From UTCHB3 sp964531325 (lineage in GTDB: Bacteria; Bacteroidota; Ignavibacteria; Ignavibacteriales; Ignavibacteriaceae): a stretch of 64,000 nt of DNA. Below are positions 25,676-35,216 of the stretch, in pieces. The stretch is taken from NCBI GenBank assembly GCA_964531325.1, contig CAZHCW010000005.1, forward strand, positions 62,001 to 126,000. Direction: 5' to 3'. The notes beneath the pieces were generated by a model. That model saw only the letters and a list, made by a program, of their open reading frames with translations. It was not told where the DNA came from and made no database searches. Both the position numbers and the translations under genes were made by a program. Every line of letters begins with the position of its first letter. Position 1 is the stretch's first letter.

Positions 25676-25819
25676 TCAATCTTAGTCAGTTTAATCAATA
25701 AAATTACAAATTTAAATTTATTCGCTTTTTTCTCTTGTTTTAAAAAAATTATATCTCTAATTTAGAGAACTTAATCCATAATATTTTAAGAATACTCTTT
25801 AAATTTAAAGAAAAGTGGA

Positions 25820-27571
25820 ATGCAATACTACAACACAGATAACATTGGCGAAGAATGGCTGACATACTTTGAAAAAAGTGACTATTTGGCCACACCGTCC
25901 TACGCCGAGACGGTAGAATATTTCCGTAATTTAGCGGAAAAATCTCCTTATGCAAAGCTTGTTACTTTTGGAGTTTCACATCAGAACAGAAATATTGTTT
26001 GTTTGGTTGTTTCTGAAACAAAGGAATTTACTCCTAAAAGGACCCGGAAAAGTCCAAAAGCTATTGTATTATTGAATAATGGAATTCACGCCGGTGAAAT
26101 CGAAGGTAAAGATGCCTCGATGATGTTGTTGCGTGATATTTTGATCACAAGGGAAAAAGAGTATTTACTCGAAAATTTATCAATACTTGTGGTTCCTGTC
26201 CTTAATGTTGATGGTCATGAAAGAATGAGCCATTTCAACCGTCCAAATCAAAATGGACCTCTCAAACAGGGATGGAGAACAAACGCCCTTAATCTGAATC
26301 TGAACCGTGACTTTATGAAAGCCGACAGTGCCGAAATAAAATCCTTTTTGAGGCTCTATTCAGGTTGGGCTCCCGATCTTCTGATCGATTCTCATACAAC
26401 TAACGGTATGGATTACCAGTATAATCTAACCTACGGCATGGAGAAACACCAAAACCTCGAAAGACGACTTTCGATCTGGGGTAATGAAGTATTTCTCCCC
26501 AATGTGATTGATGCAGTTGAAAGGGAAGGTTATGTTACTGCACCTTACATCGATAAAGTTGGTGAAAATATCGAAGAAGGTGTAAAAACCTGGTCTTATG
26601 AACCAAGATTTTCCACCGGTTATGCCGCCCTTCAAAACAGACTTGCTCTTTTGGTTGAAACTCATTCTCTTAAACCATATAAAGAGAGAGTTTATGCGAC
26701 CAAATGCATTATGACTGAATCCCTCGAATTTATCAACAATAATCATAAAGAACTTAAAGACCTAAGCCGCTTTGCCGACAGAAGATCAATTCAAAAATTC
26801 TTTATCGAGAAGAAAAGATTCCCGATTCAGCTCACAGGCAACGAAGAGAATGAAACGATTGTCTTTAAAGGCTACAAAACAGAGGAAAGAGAAAGCGAAA
26901 TTACCGGAGGGCCAATTATTGGTTACACCGACGAACCAAACGATATAGAGATTCCATTATTTAACAAAATGGAAATCACCAAAACAGTTAAGGTTCCTGA
27001 TGCTTATCTCATTCCCGGTGAACATAAATGGCTGCCAAGAATTCTTAAACTTCATGGCATCATATTTAAACATCTTGACAAGGAACTGGAACTTGAAGTG
27101 GAAAAATACCGCTTCTCGAATGTGGAATTTGCTACCAAACCTTATGAAGGCAAGTTCAGAGCCTCGTTTGATGTAACACCTTTCACAGAAAAAGTTACAG
27201 TACCTCCCGGTACTTTCTTTATCCCTGTAAACCAGAGAACCATTAGAGTTATCCTTAATTTGCTTGAACCTCTCGCTCCCGATTCAATTGCAAGTTGGGG
27301 TTACTTTAACGCTCTGTTTGAGAAAAAGGAATACGCTGAAGACTTCGTTTTTGAGCCAATAGCGGCAAAAATGATGGAAGAAGACCCACATCTGAGAGAA
27401 GATTTTTATTTCAACATCGAAGAAGATGAAGAATTTAAGAATGATCCGGCTGCAAGGCTCGACTTCTTCTACAAGAAATCACCTTTCCACGATGAGAATG
27501 AAATGGTTTACCCCGTAATGAAAGTTTACGACGGAAAACGCTATTTCAACTACTTCGACAGATTCAGATAA
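25820..27571 (+). CDS. M14-family zinc carboxypeptidase-like protein
   Basis: A 583-residue metallopeptidase. The zinc ligands are visible as His90 and Glu93 in NNGIHAGEIEGKD and His192 in LLIDSHTTNGMDY. The substrate-binding NLNLNRDFMKADS (Arg163) and the catalytic Glu280 in ALLVETHSLKPY are also present. After about residue 310 a long C-terminal region of roughly 270 residues without a recognised domain follows. No signal peptide is evident, unusual because most long M14 proteins of this phylum are exported. It is divergent from the haem gene and monocistronic, with a terminator right after it. Confidence 0.88.
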   Translation: MQYYNTDNIGEEWLTYFEKSDYLATPSYAETVEYFRNLAEKSPYAKLVTFGVSHQNRNIVCLVVSETKEFTPKRTRKSPKAIVLLNNGIHAGEIEGKDASMMLLRDILITREKEYLLENLSILVVPVLNVDGHERMSHFNRPNQNGPLKQGWRTNALNLNLNRDFMKADSAEIKSFLRLYSGWAPDLLIDSHTTNGMDYQYNLTYGMEKHQNLERRLSIWGNEVFLPNVIDAVEREGYVTAPYIDKVGENIEEGVKTWSYEPRFSTGYAALQNRLALLVETHSLKPYKERVYATKCIMTESLEFINNNHKELKDLSRFADRRSIQKFFIEKKRFPIQLTGNEENETIVFKGYKTEERESEITGGPIIGYTDEPNDIEIPLFNKMEITKTVKVPDAYLIPGEHKWLPRILKLHGIIFKHLDKELELEVEKYRFSNVEFATKPYEGKFRASFDVTPFTEKVTVPPGTFFIPVNQRTIRVILNLLEPLAPDSIASWGYFNALFEKKEYAEDFVFEPIAAKMMEEDPHLREDFYFNIEEDEEFKNDPAARLDFFYKKSPFHDENEMVYPVMKVYDGKRYFNYFDRFR

Positions 27572-27591
27572 TTCCTGTCTCTTTAAAATTC

Positions 27592-27625
27592 AAAAAGCTG
27601 TCACCTGCAAAGATGACAGCTTTTT
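27592..27625 (+). terminator. Rho-independent terminator
   Basis: Perfect 12-bp stem AAAAAGCTGTCA / TGACAGCTTTTT with a 10-nt loop and T run, 20 nt after the M14 peptidase stop. The same sequence including the loop is found at 35167-35200. Confidence 0.92.
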
Positions 27626-27752
27626 TTATTTTCTGACGGCTGTGCTTATTTTAAGTTCCCCTTAAATTCTAATCGCATGTTGTTAATCAGATGATGCAAA
27701 TTTTCCCTATTTTAATTGTTTGGTAATCATAAATTTTGGAAATTTTTGCCCG

Positions 27753-30368
27753 GTGAGTGCCCTAAAAGTCGGTTTATATACATTTTTTCTCCTCATCCTG
27801 TTTTCCTTCTCCGGCTCAGTATCGCAGCAGAAAAGTTTGGGAATAGCAGGGGGAATTGTGTTTTCTGGGAATCACCAGCGACCGGTTATCAATGCCGAAC
27901 GGGCAAAAAAGCTCAATCCCGACAAAATTTCTTCACTCCACCTCACCAAAGATGAACAACTCGATCTTAATCCAATCTATTCAATCTCTTTTACTGCCTC
28001 TTTCTGGTATAATTTTACCTCGGGTAATTTATTAACAGTTCAAAACCCTGCCTACAAATTAAATCTTAAATACTTTGCCCCTGAAAACTGCGAAACAGTT
28101 TCCCTTAAACTTACTCTGAACGATAAGCCAATGAGCTTGGAATTTCCCTTGAAAAAAAGTGAGATTTATGAGGGCAACCGGTTTAATATTCGAGTTGCTG
28201 TTGATGAATCAAAAGGGAAAATATCCTTAACCATAAATAATAAAGAAAAAACCTTTAACACAACTCCATTTATAACAAGTGATGAGTCAGATCTCTACAT
28301 GGGAGCATCCCCCGGGGAAAATGAATGTGCTCCGATGATTGTCGAAAATTTGCTGATACACATCTCAGGCAAATTGGAACACAAATATATTTTTAACGAA
28401 ATGGAAGGGGATATAGCCTACGACTCAGAGGGAAGCCTCGATGCCTTTGCGACAAACCATCAATGGTCGATTAACCAACATTTCTTTTGGAATTATCATG
28501 ATTCAATCTCCTATAAAAAACAGGATTTTAACCGGATTTGGCAGAATCCTTATACTAATGAGCTTGGGATAATTACCAACAACGGGGTGGATGTTTATTC
28601 ATTTAAAGATGGTAGCCTCAGCCGGACAAAATACGAAGAACAATACAAGGTAATGGTTTCGATTGGAGGATTCCCCAATCATGATTTATTAGTCGGTTTT
28701 TGTTCAGCCTACCCGGATGATGAAGTGGCAGTTTTTGATTTCAAAAAAGGGAAATTGACAGGTGGATTAACAAAAAATACTGATGAGGGTTATGTATATG
28801 GAAGTACAAATTTGGTGGACAGCAAGACCAAATCTGTTTACTCATTCTGTGGATATGGTTGGTATAAAGCAAGAAATCAGCTAATGAAATTTAATGAATC
28901 CTCAAAAAAATGGGAAGAACAGAAAGTGAAAGGTGATTTCTTCCCTGCGAGATATATGCAAGCTGTGTTGCCTTCTCCTGAGCGGGATGTTTATTACATC
29001 TTAGGGGGATATGGGAACAAATCCGGAATTCAAAAAGACGGCTTTTATAACCTCTGGGATCTACATAAACTTGACCTCAAAACTCTTACAAACACCAAAA
29101 TTTACGATTGGGGGAAAAAGGATAAATATCATGTATTCTATCAAGCACTTTGGGCAGATAGTAACAGGAGCGGCATCTATACTTTGGTTCGATCAACAGA
29201 AGAAAAAGTTATAGAGCAAAAATTGGGGAAATTAGCGTTTGGAGACACTTCATTGACAATAGTCGGAGACACAGGAAGTGTCGGTTCTCACCACCCATTA
29301 TCAGGCAGCTTTTTAATCGATTACAAAATGAATAAGTTTTTTTCGGTTTTAACCACCGAATACGATTCAACGGTTACAGTACATCTTTTTTCGATTAATA
29401 CTCCCATTCTTTCTGAAGCGGAATACAAAGAATTGTATTCAATTTCTCCTCATGGCGTCAGAAGCCGAAGACTTGAATGGTCACAATGGGGGATTGCCCT
29501 TGCTGCTCTTGTTTTATTACCCTATGCTTCTGTCTCTATCTTCAAATACAGAAAAAAACGGAAAGTAAAATCTTCGATGCAAATTGAGCATCAGAAATTG
29601 GAGCTACTTAAAACAGTTAAAGAACCGGAAAAAGATTTAATTACACTGTTTGGCGGTCTAAAGATATTTGATTCAAATGGTTTAGATGTTGCAAGACAGT
29701 TAACGCCAAAACAGTATGAGACAATTTCACTGATTGCTTATTATAGTTACAAGGGTGTTAAGAAAATCGGGATTGAATTCGATCAGATCGATAAAATTAT
29801 TTGGCACGATACCCCGGTTGAGAATCTAAGAAACAGCAGAAATGCTCTTCTCTCAAAAATCAGAGCTGCTTTGAAGGGAGTGAATGGCATTTCTTTAAAA
29901 GTTTATGACACCTCTGTTGAGTTATCAGCAAACGACAATTATGTGAATGAGATCAACAGCTATTTTCTACTTAAACGATATTTTTCGAACAAAGAGAAAA
30001 TCAGCGACGAAGAATCTTTTGATAATTTTCTGAAAATTGTTAGAAGAGGGAAATTAATGGAGAACCTTTCTGCTGATTGGGTTGAAAAAATTAAAATGGA
30101 AGAAGATAGTGAGATCACTAAAATTATCACAATTCATTTGGAAACAAAGTTTTCAGAAGGTCACTATGAGAAATGTGTCGAGATTACGGATTCAATTTCC
30201 AGCCACGATCCACTAAACGAGGAACTCCTGGGCATCAAACTAAGGTCTCTCTACAATCTCGGAAGGCATTCGATTGCTTTGGAAGTTTATAACAACTTCT
30301 GCAATAAATATCAATCATTTTTTGGTGAGAGATTCGCAATTTCTTTCAATGATTTGTTAAAATATTAA
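27753..30368 (+). CDS. Predicted transmembrane SARP/BTAD-like regulator with extracytoplasmic lectin-like and Kelch-like domains
   Basis: About 871 residues from a GTG start, which I prefer to the TTG at 27720 because it gives a clean signal peptide (VGLYTFFLLILFSFSGSVSQ). Residues about 20-240 form a concanavalin/LamG-like module (IYSISFTASFWYNFTSGN, LEHKYIFNEMEGDIAYDSEG). About 250-560 are Kelch-like blades (YSFCGYGWYKARNQLMKFN, PERDVYYILGGYGNKSG). A membrane helix follows near 580-600 (WGIALAALVLLPYASVSIF), then basic KYRKKRKVK. The cytoplasmic tail has a winged-helix-like segment (ITLFGGLKIFDSNGLDVA, LTPKQYETISLIA, NLRNSRNALLSKIRAALKG) and a TPR-like BTAD domain to the end. I infer a one-component sensor that acts directly on DNA; the ligand and target are unknown. 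Confidence 0.68.
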   Translation: MSALKVGLYTFFLLILFSFSGSVSQQKSLGIAGGIVFSGNHQRPVINAERAKKLNPDKISSLHLTKDEQLDLNPIYSISFTASFWYNFTSGNLLTVQNPAYKLNLKYFAPENCETVSLKLTLNDKPMSLEFPLKKSEIYEGNRFNIRVAVDESKGKISLTINNKEKTFNTTPFITSDESDLYMGASPGENECAPMIVENLLIHISGKLEHKYIFNEMEGDIAYDSEGSLDAFATNHQWSINQHFFWNYHDSISYKKQDFNRIWQNPYTNELGIITNNGVDVYSFKDGSLSRTKYEEQYKVMVSIGGFPNHDLLVGFCSAYPDDEVAVFDFKKGKLTGGLTKNTDEGYVYGSTNLVDSKTKSVYSFCGYGWYKARNQLMKFNESSKKWEEQKVKGDFFPARYMQAVLPSPERDVYYILGGYGNKSGIQKDGFYNLWDLHKLDLKTLTNTKIYDWGKKDKYHVFYQALWADSNRSGIYTLVRSTEEKVIEQKLGKLAFGDTSLTIVGDTGSVGSHHPLSGSFLIDYKMNKFFSVLTTEYDSTVTVHLFSINTPILSEAEYKELYSISPHGVRSRRLEWSQWGIALAALVLLPYASVSIFKYRKKRKVKSSMQIEHQKLELLKTVKEPEKDLITLFGGLKIFDSNGLDVARQLTPKQYETISLIAYYSYKGVKKIGIEFDQIDKIIWHDTPVENLRNSRNALLSKIRAALKGVNGISLKVYDTSVELSANDNYVNEINSYFLLKRYFSNKEKISDEESFDNFLKIVRRGKLMENLSADWVEKIKMEEDSEITKIITIHLETKFSEGHYEKCVEITDSISSHDPLNEELLGIKLRSLYNLGRHSIALEVYNNFCNKYQSFFGERFAISFNDLLKY

Positions 30369-30380
30369 TCGTTTCCGGCT

Positions 30381-32408
30381 GTGAAAAAAATACTCTATTT
30401 CCTGAAGATTCTATTAGTGATGGTCGTCGGGCTTGTGTCGATCATTCCTTCAATAAGTTTTGGGCAACAATTAGAGGTTCATCAATTCAGCGGCCTGGTT
30501 TTTTCAGGCAACCATAAATTCCCCATCAGCCCCTATCGAACAAAAGATGGCGACAAATTAAAAGAAAAAACCAAACTCTTTCTGACAAAAGAAAAACGAG
30601 TAAACTTAAAAGGGAAATACTCCATCTCTTTCAAAGCTTCCTTTTGGTATAATTTTGCTTATGGATATATTTTTAAGGTAGAGAACAAAAATTACTCAAT
30701 ACAATTTCTTTTTGATCATCATTCTGCCTCCTCTGATATTAATCTGTCAGTTTCATTTAACAACGAATCCACACCTGTCACCTTTCGCTTCAAAAGAAGT
30801 GATATCTACGATGGAAAGTGGTTTGATTGTATGTTCGAGATTGATGAGGTAAAAGGAATTATAAGAGGGCAAATCAATGGAGTGGTAAAAGAATTTAAAA
30901 CAAAATCGTTTTATTCACAAGGAGGCAGCGATATCTCTTTTGGTGCCGGGGGAATTACAAATGATTGTGCCCCGATGATCCTGAAAAACCTCAAGATATC
31001 AATTAATGGAAAACTTGAACACCATTATCTGTTCACAGAAATGGAGGGAAACACAGCTTATGATTCTGAGGGGAATCTGGACGCACAAGTGACCAACCAC
31101 GAATGGCTTATTAACCAACATTATTTCCCTCACAAAAAGGATTCATTTTATGTGAATTCTGCCGCCATCCTTGCAATGTTGGTAAATAAAAGAGAAAATG
31201 ACCTGATAATTAAGCTATCTGACTCAATAAAGATTTACGATTTATCCTTCCACACCTTTGCAAACTTTCCTCTTGACTCAAAAATTAATGATACTTTGCC
31301 GGGTGGATATCTTTTTGATACAATGAATTGGGATTCATTATCACTGATCAAAGATGACCAAAGAAACAACCTGCGCTATTTCCTTTATAAATACCTGCGG
31401 AAGGACAGCACTTTAATTAAAATACTTTTTGTTCGTACTCCGGTTTTGACCGAATCTCAGTATAACGAACTTTTTGAGAACTCCCCCACTCAAATTCACC
31501 AGAGAAATAAAACAATTATTCAATGGTCGGTCATCGGGATTGGGATACTAATTTTGTTCTTCTTAGGATATTCCGGAAAATTAATAATGAAACGGAGAAG
31601 GGAATTTTGGTTAATGGAAAAGGAAATCTCTGAAAGGCAGGTAATAATCAAGTATTTTCCGGAAACAAATTACATTTCAGTATTTGGTAAATTAAAGCTT
31701 ATTGACAAAAATGGTATCAACCACGCCGATAATTTATCTCCTAAACTGGGAGAATTGCTTGCAATGATAATTTTTTATAACCCAATTGAAAAGAACAGCC
31801 AATCCAAGGGTGTCAATTTTAAGTTGCTCGAGGAGATTTTTTGGTATAATATCAAGAGTGAAAATATTAAAAACAACAGGAATGTGGCTTTTGCAAGAAT
31901 TCGTAAAGTTCTTGAAGAATTTGATGGTTTAACTCTGAGTGTGAGGAAAAATGAGGTGAGTCTGGATTGTTCAAGCGAAATTTCCAATAGAGTTGAGGAA
32001 TATTTAAAACTCGTGAACTACTTGAATCAGCCTGAAACATCTCAGGATGAAACTGCTTTTGCTTCTTTTGCCGGAATTGTAAGTGAGGGAGTGGCCCTAA
32101 ATGAATTACATTCCGAATGGGCTGAATCAACCAGAAGCATCCTGAGATCAGAAGTTATCAACTTTTTAGGGAAATATATAGATATCCTCTTTAAAAAGAG
32201 TGACTACAAATCTTGCACTAAAATTGCCGATATTGCTTTTTTACACGATCCTCTTCACGAAATAACACTTAAATATAAGATTAAGGCTCATGTTCAACTC
32301 GGTGAAGTTGCGATGGCGGAAGAGTGTTACAATCTTTTTTGTAAACAATATCTGACCGTATATCACGAAGAATTCCCCTTCGAGTTTGACGAGCTGTTGG
32401 AGGATTGA
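30381..32408 (+). CDS. Predicted transmembrane SARP/BTAD-like regulator, shorter paralogue without Kelch repeats
   Basis: 675 residues from a GTG start, 12 nt after the larger paralogue. The signal/anchor is ILYFLKILLVMVVGLVSIIP. The lectin-like module matches the neighbour closely (YSISFKASFWYNFAYGY, CAPMILKNLKISINGKLEHH, LFTEMEGNTAYDSEG). The Kelch-like region is missing and replaced by about 120 unrelated residues. A helix near 380-400 (IQWSVIGIGILILFFLGYSG) and KRRR lead into the same cytoplasmic output: ISVFGKLKLIDKNGINHADN, LSPKLGELLAMIIF, NNRNVAFARIRKVLEEFDGL, then a BTAD-like repeat domain. The tandem paralogues may heterodimerise or sense different ligands. Function inferred from architecture only. 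Confidence 0.65.
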   Translation: MKKILYFLKILLVMVVGLVSIIPSISFGQQLEVHQFSGLVFSGNHKFPISPYRTKDGDKLKEKTKLFLTKEKRVNLKGKYSISFKASFWYNFAYGYIFKVENKNYSIQFLFDHHSASSDINLSVSFNNESTPVTFRFKRSDIYDGKWFDCMFEIDEVKGIIRGQINGVVKEFKTKSFYSQGGSDISFGAGGITNDCAPMILKNLKISINGKLEHHYLFTEMEGNTAYDSEGNLDAQVTNHEWLINQHYFPHKKDSFYVNSAAILAMLVNKRENDLIIKLSDSIKIYDLSFHTFANFPLDSKINDTLPGGYLFDTMNWDSLSLIKDDQRNNLRYFLYKYLRKDSTLIKILFVRTPVLTESQYNELFENSPTQIHQRNKTIIQWSVIGIGILILFFLGYSGKLIMKRRREFWLMEKEISERQVIIKYFPETNYISVFGKLKLIDKNGINHADNLSPKLGELLAMIIFYNPIEKNSQSKGVNFKLLEEIFWYNIKSENIKNNRNVAFARIRKVLEEFDGLTLSVRKNEVSLDCSSEISNRVEEYLKLVNYLNQPETSQDETAFASFAGIVSEGVALNELHSEWAESTRSILRSEVINFLGKYIDILFKKSDYKSCTKIADIAFLHDPLHEITLKYKIKAHVQLGEVAMAEECYNLFCKQYLTVYHEEFPFEFDELLED

Positions 32409-32424
32409 GTTACTCCGAAAAATT

Positions 32425-32454
32425 TGATCCGCACTTCTTAAAAAATGCGGATCA
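32425..32454 (+). terminator. Hairpin after the regulator pair
   Basis: Perfect 9-bp stem TGATCCGCA / TGCGGATCA with a 12-nt loop, 16 nt past the stop. It lacks a T tract, so termination is only probable. Confidence 0.5.
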
Positions 32455-32480
32455 TAAAAGGTGATACAGTTAATATTTAT

Positions 32481-33041
32481 TTACTTCCATGTATCAATTA
32501 CTTTGACTTCATTCCCTTTTTTAATGTATAAACGATGTCCAATATCAAAATAGACATCGTTTGCACCCTCTTTCAGCCCGGAATCATTCAAGATACTGTA
32601 TGTAAGTATATTGTTATTCACTTCTTTAACCTTGAATATGTATCCGCTGAATCCAAAAGTGTTACCGCAATTTAAATCGATCACCACGCTGTCCAAAATC
32701 ATTCGATCCGATTCCCTTAAAAGGACATGGTCACCATTAAATGAATGAACAAGGCTTACCATCAGAAGCTTTTTTTGGCAATCGTAGCCATCAAAAATCA
32801 GTTGTTCAAAGCAGGTTGAGTTTCTGATATCCAACTTTACCATACCTGATTTCCCTGTAACCTCACTTGTGTTTGTTCGGTAATGCCTGATAGTTAATAA
32901 TGCCTCATCTATTGTGATCGTCTTTTCTGAATTTAATTCATACGAAAATTCATAGGTAAAGTTTGGTGTCTGACATCCGCTGATGAGAACTGTTATGAGC
33001 AGAAGTCCCGTTAATGAGAATAACATGTTGAAAGATTTCAT
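32481..33041 (-). CDS. Hypothetical lipoprotein
   Basis: A 186-residue protein with a lipoprotein signal: SLTGLLLITVLISGC, cysteine at about residue 23 in the lipobox LISGC. The mature part is rich in beta strands and small polar residues (KTITIDEALLTIRHYRT, VVIDLNCGNTFGFSGYIFKV) and contains three or four further cysteines. No family is recognised. It is 30 nt downstream of a small barrel protein gene on the same strand. Confidence 0.65.
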   Translation of the reverse strand: MKSFNMLFSLTGLLLITVLISGCQTPNFTYEFSYELNSEKTITIDEALLTIRHYRTNTSEVTGKSGMVKLDIRNSTCFEQLIFDGYDCQKKLLMVSLVHSFNGDHVLLRESDRMILDSVVIDLNCGNTFGFSGYIFKVKEVNNNILTYSILNDSGLKEGANDVYFDIGHRLYIKKGNEVKVIDTWK

Positions 33042-33071
33042 TTTGACTCCACATTTTTTGTTGAAATAATG

Positions 33072-33686
33072 TTAAAAATTGTACACTGTGGCGACCCTAA
33101 GGTTCAATGAAGTGGTCGGCTTCCGTGTACCGAAGGTCGTGATGTATTTAGCTGTTGTATCAAGTTCCAACTTGGTTGATAATTGGAATTTATATCCGAA
33201 TCCTAAAGCAAATAAATTTACAGTTGTATTATCGGATTTTGGTGCTTGGTAACTGTAGTAGTTGTAGTATGGCCAAGTGTTGGAATTGTAGTAACCATAC
33301 TTTGTTTCCTCGGAGTCCATATTTTTAAAACCAACACCTATCTGTCCGATTGTGTAGAAATTTTGAAACAACCGAAATTTTGCACCTGTAAGAATGAATA
33401 TCATTTCGCTCTTCACACTCCCATAACCTTTCGAGACTCCAAATTTGACATAACCGACCTGGAAAACACCTGTGATTAAGTCAGAGAATTTATAATCATA
33501 GTTCGCAGATATTCCAAAACCCAACGCAGCTTCATCTAAAAACCCATCCCTATCGGAGTATCCATCAAATTCAAGACCCAAACCCACCGAATGCTTGCCA
33601 ATCGAAGCCTCCCTCCTGAATCCCTGTGTATAGACTAAATGTGAAAGAAGGAAATAACCTATCATTATAGAGAGTAAATATTTCAT
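33072..33686 (-). CDS. Small outer-membrane beta-barrel protein
   Basis: A 204-residue protein with signal peptide MKYLLSIMIGYFLLSHLVYT. Alternating-strand sequence follows: HSVGLGLEFDGYSD, AALGFGISANYDYKFSD, VFQVGYVKFGV, IGQIGVGFKNMD, FALGFGYKFQL, ending LNLRVATVYNF. The terminal Phe and aromatic girdles fit an eight-strand porin-like barrel. A Tyr/Asn-rich loop (YGYYNSNTWPYYNYYSY) is probably surface exposed. Role unknown. It may share a transcript with the following lipoprotein gene. Confidence 0.7.
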   Translation of the reverse strand: MKYLLSIMIGYFLLSHLVYTQGFRREASIGKHSVGLGLEFDGYSDRDGFLDEAALGFGISANYDYKFSDLITGVFQVGYVKFGVSKGYGSVKSEMIFILTGAKFRLFQNFYTIGQIGVGFKNMDSEETKYGYYNSNTWPYYNYYSYQAPKSDNTTVNLFALGFGYKFQLSTKLELDTTAKYITTFGTRKPTTSLNLRVATVYNF

Positions 33687-33716
33687 ATATCATCCCGATT
33701 TAAAGTGTCAATTTAC

Positions 33717-34115
33717 CTACCGTTTGTTAATTACTTCTTTACCTATTGGCCAAAGGGAAATTCCCGCCAGCTTGAAGTGTTGAATTGCAAAGGGTATTCC
33801 TATAATCGTTATAGCCGTAAAAATTGCGGACATAACATGCCCAAGAGCAAGAACCCATCCAAATGTACACATCCAAATTATATTACCCGATGTTCCAAGA
33901 CAGCCAGTTCCTATATCATCATGTCCTGTTAGTTTCTTACGATCTACCACCTCTTTGCCAAAGGGCCAAAAAGCCAACTGACCTATTGTGAAACAAGCCT
34001 TCCCAAACGGAATTCCGATTACAGACATATACATTAATATGCCTGTGAAATACCAGCCTAATCCCATCCAGAAGCCACCAAACACAAACCATATTATGTT
34101 ACCAAGGCAACCCAT
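33717..34115 (-). CDS. YccF-domain inner-membrane protein
   Basis: A 132-residue membrane protein built of two repeats of the YccF domain. Each has GNIIW, an aromatic-rich helix, and an IGIPFxxxxFxxxxxxxWPxGKEV box: MSVIGIPFGKACFTIGQLAF and ITIIGIPFAIQHFKLAGISL, followed by WPFGKEV and WPIGKEV. This is the complete two-domain form. The molecular function of YccF proteins is not established. Flanked by small exported proteins. Confidence 0.88.
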   Translation of the reverse strand: MGCLGNIIWFVFGGFWMGLGWYFTGILMYMSVIGIPFGKACFTIGQLAFWPFGKEVVDRKKLTGHDDIGTGCLGTSGNIIWMCTFGWVLALGHVMSAIFTAITIIGIPFAIQHFKLAGISLWPIGKEVINKR

Positions 34116-34169
34116 TTGATCTCTCCTCTAAAATTGATAATTTGTTAGCGAACAATAAATTTGCATGAT

Positions 34170-34520
34170 TTACATTTTATAACAATAATAAGTAGTTTGT
34201 CCGACATACATTTCATCTGCATTTAAGCTGAAGAAGTAATATTGAACATCTTTATTGTCATCAAATGTCAATTTGATTTTGTTACTGGCAACTTTTTGCC
34301 ATTTCCCGGATCTTTCTATATCCATTAAATAATTTTGCACCAAAAATTTTCCGTTGGAAGAAAACTTGATTTTCACCATTATCTCACTCTCATACTTAAC
34401 TTTGGGATAAATCCATGAATATGTAGTAGTCAAATATGTATCAATTTTTTTTTGTGATTGAGCAGATATATCAGAAGTGAATATCATGCAGAATACAAAC
34501 AATACAACAAGGTATTTCAT
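34170..34520 (-). CDS. Small exported protein of unknown function
   Basis: 116 residues with signal peptide MKYLVVLFVFCMIFTSDISA and a mature part of alternating strands (SEIMVKIKFSSNGKFLVQNY, WQKVASNKIKLTFDDN). The layout resembles small lipocalin-like or DUF-type periplasmic proteins, but no family is recognised. It follows the next upstream exported protein gene by 15 nt, so the two are probably an operon. Confidence 0.6.
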   Translation of the reverse strand: MKYLVVLFVFCMIFTSDISAQSQKKIDTYLTTTYSWIYPKVKYESEIMVKIKFSSNGKFLVQNYLMDIERSGKWQKVASNKIKLTFDDNKDVQYYFFSLNADEMYVGQTTYYCYKM

Positions 34521-34535
34521 TTCATCCTCAGAAAT

Positions 34536-34991
34536 TTATTTCGTTTTAGTCATTTGAAAAGAAGGTTCATTAGCTCCGTAACAAGTAGCTGTTTTATTTT
34601 TTTTGTTGATTACAACAGTATATTCTGGATTCGTATATTTATCCAATGATACTTTGCAGAGAATTTCCAAATTCTCCCCGTCATCGTTAACAATACTATA
34701 TGTACCTGTGTAAACATAAGGTTTGGATTTCTCTTCACTCAACTGAGACATGGAGACTTTATTCTTTGCTTTTATCTCGAATTTATACTCACATGCCGGT
34801 ACCCAAACTTTTTTACCGCCTATTAGCGCATCTTCGCCATTTTTATTCTGCATGGCATATTTCGGCTGATGCCCCGCATAAGTTCCTAATAACTCTTTCC
34901 CGATCTCTTTTGTTTTGGCTTTCTTCTGGGCATTAAGATGTATCACCGGGACAAGTAAGATGATTAAGAATAGAATTGATAAAACTTTCAT
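34536..34991 (-). CDS. Small exported protein of unknown function
   Basis: 151 residues with signal peptide MKVLSILFLIILLVPVIHLN and a Lys-rich mature protein with a strand pattern (LLGTYAGHQPKYAM, YEFEIK-like CEYKFEIKAKNKVSMSQLSE, VYTGTYSIVNDDGENLEILC, EYTVVINKKNKTATCYG). The GTYSIVNDDG pattern recalls lipocalin-like domains. No catalytic signature. First gene of a likely two-gene unit. Confidence 0.6.
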   Translation of the reverse strand: MKVLSILFLIILLVPVIHLNAQKKAKTKEIGKELLGTYAGHQPKYAMQNKNGEDALIGGKKVWVPACEYKFEIKAKNKVSMSQLSEEKSKPYVYTGTYSIVNDDGENLEILCKVSLDKYTNPEYTVVINKKNKTATCYGANEPSFQMTKTK

Positions 34992-35166
34992 TTTTGCTGC
35001 TTCCTTATATTTTGTGAATGTTTGACATAATAATTTTCCTGCTTTTTCGTCGAAATCTAATATGGAACGGTTACTGAAACGATTACTACAACAAGAAATA
35101 ACATCAAAATCCTTTTTAATGCAATAAATAGTATGTTTTTAATTTTACACCATTACTTTAAAACAT

Positions 35167-35200
35167 AAAAAGCTGTCACCTGCAAAGATGACAGCTTTTT
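35167..35200 (-). terminator. Rho-independent terminator for the hepT-mntA pair
   Basis: The stem and loop are identical to the hairpin at 27592-27625. It lies 17 nt past the hepT stop codon; T-rich sequence flanks it on both strands. Confidence 0.85.
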
Positions 35201-35216
35201 TTTTTGGAAATTATTT

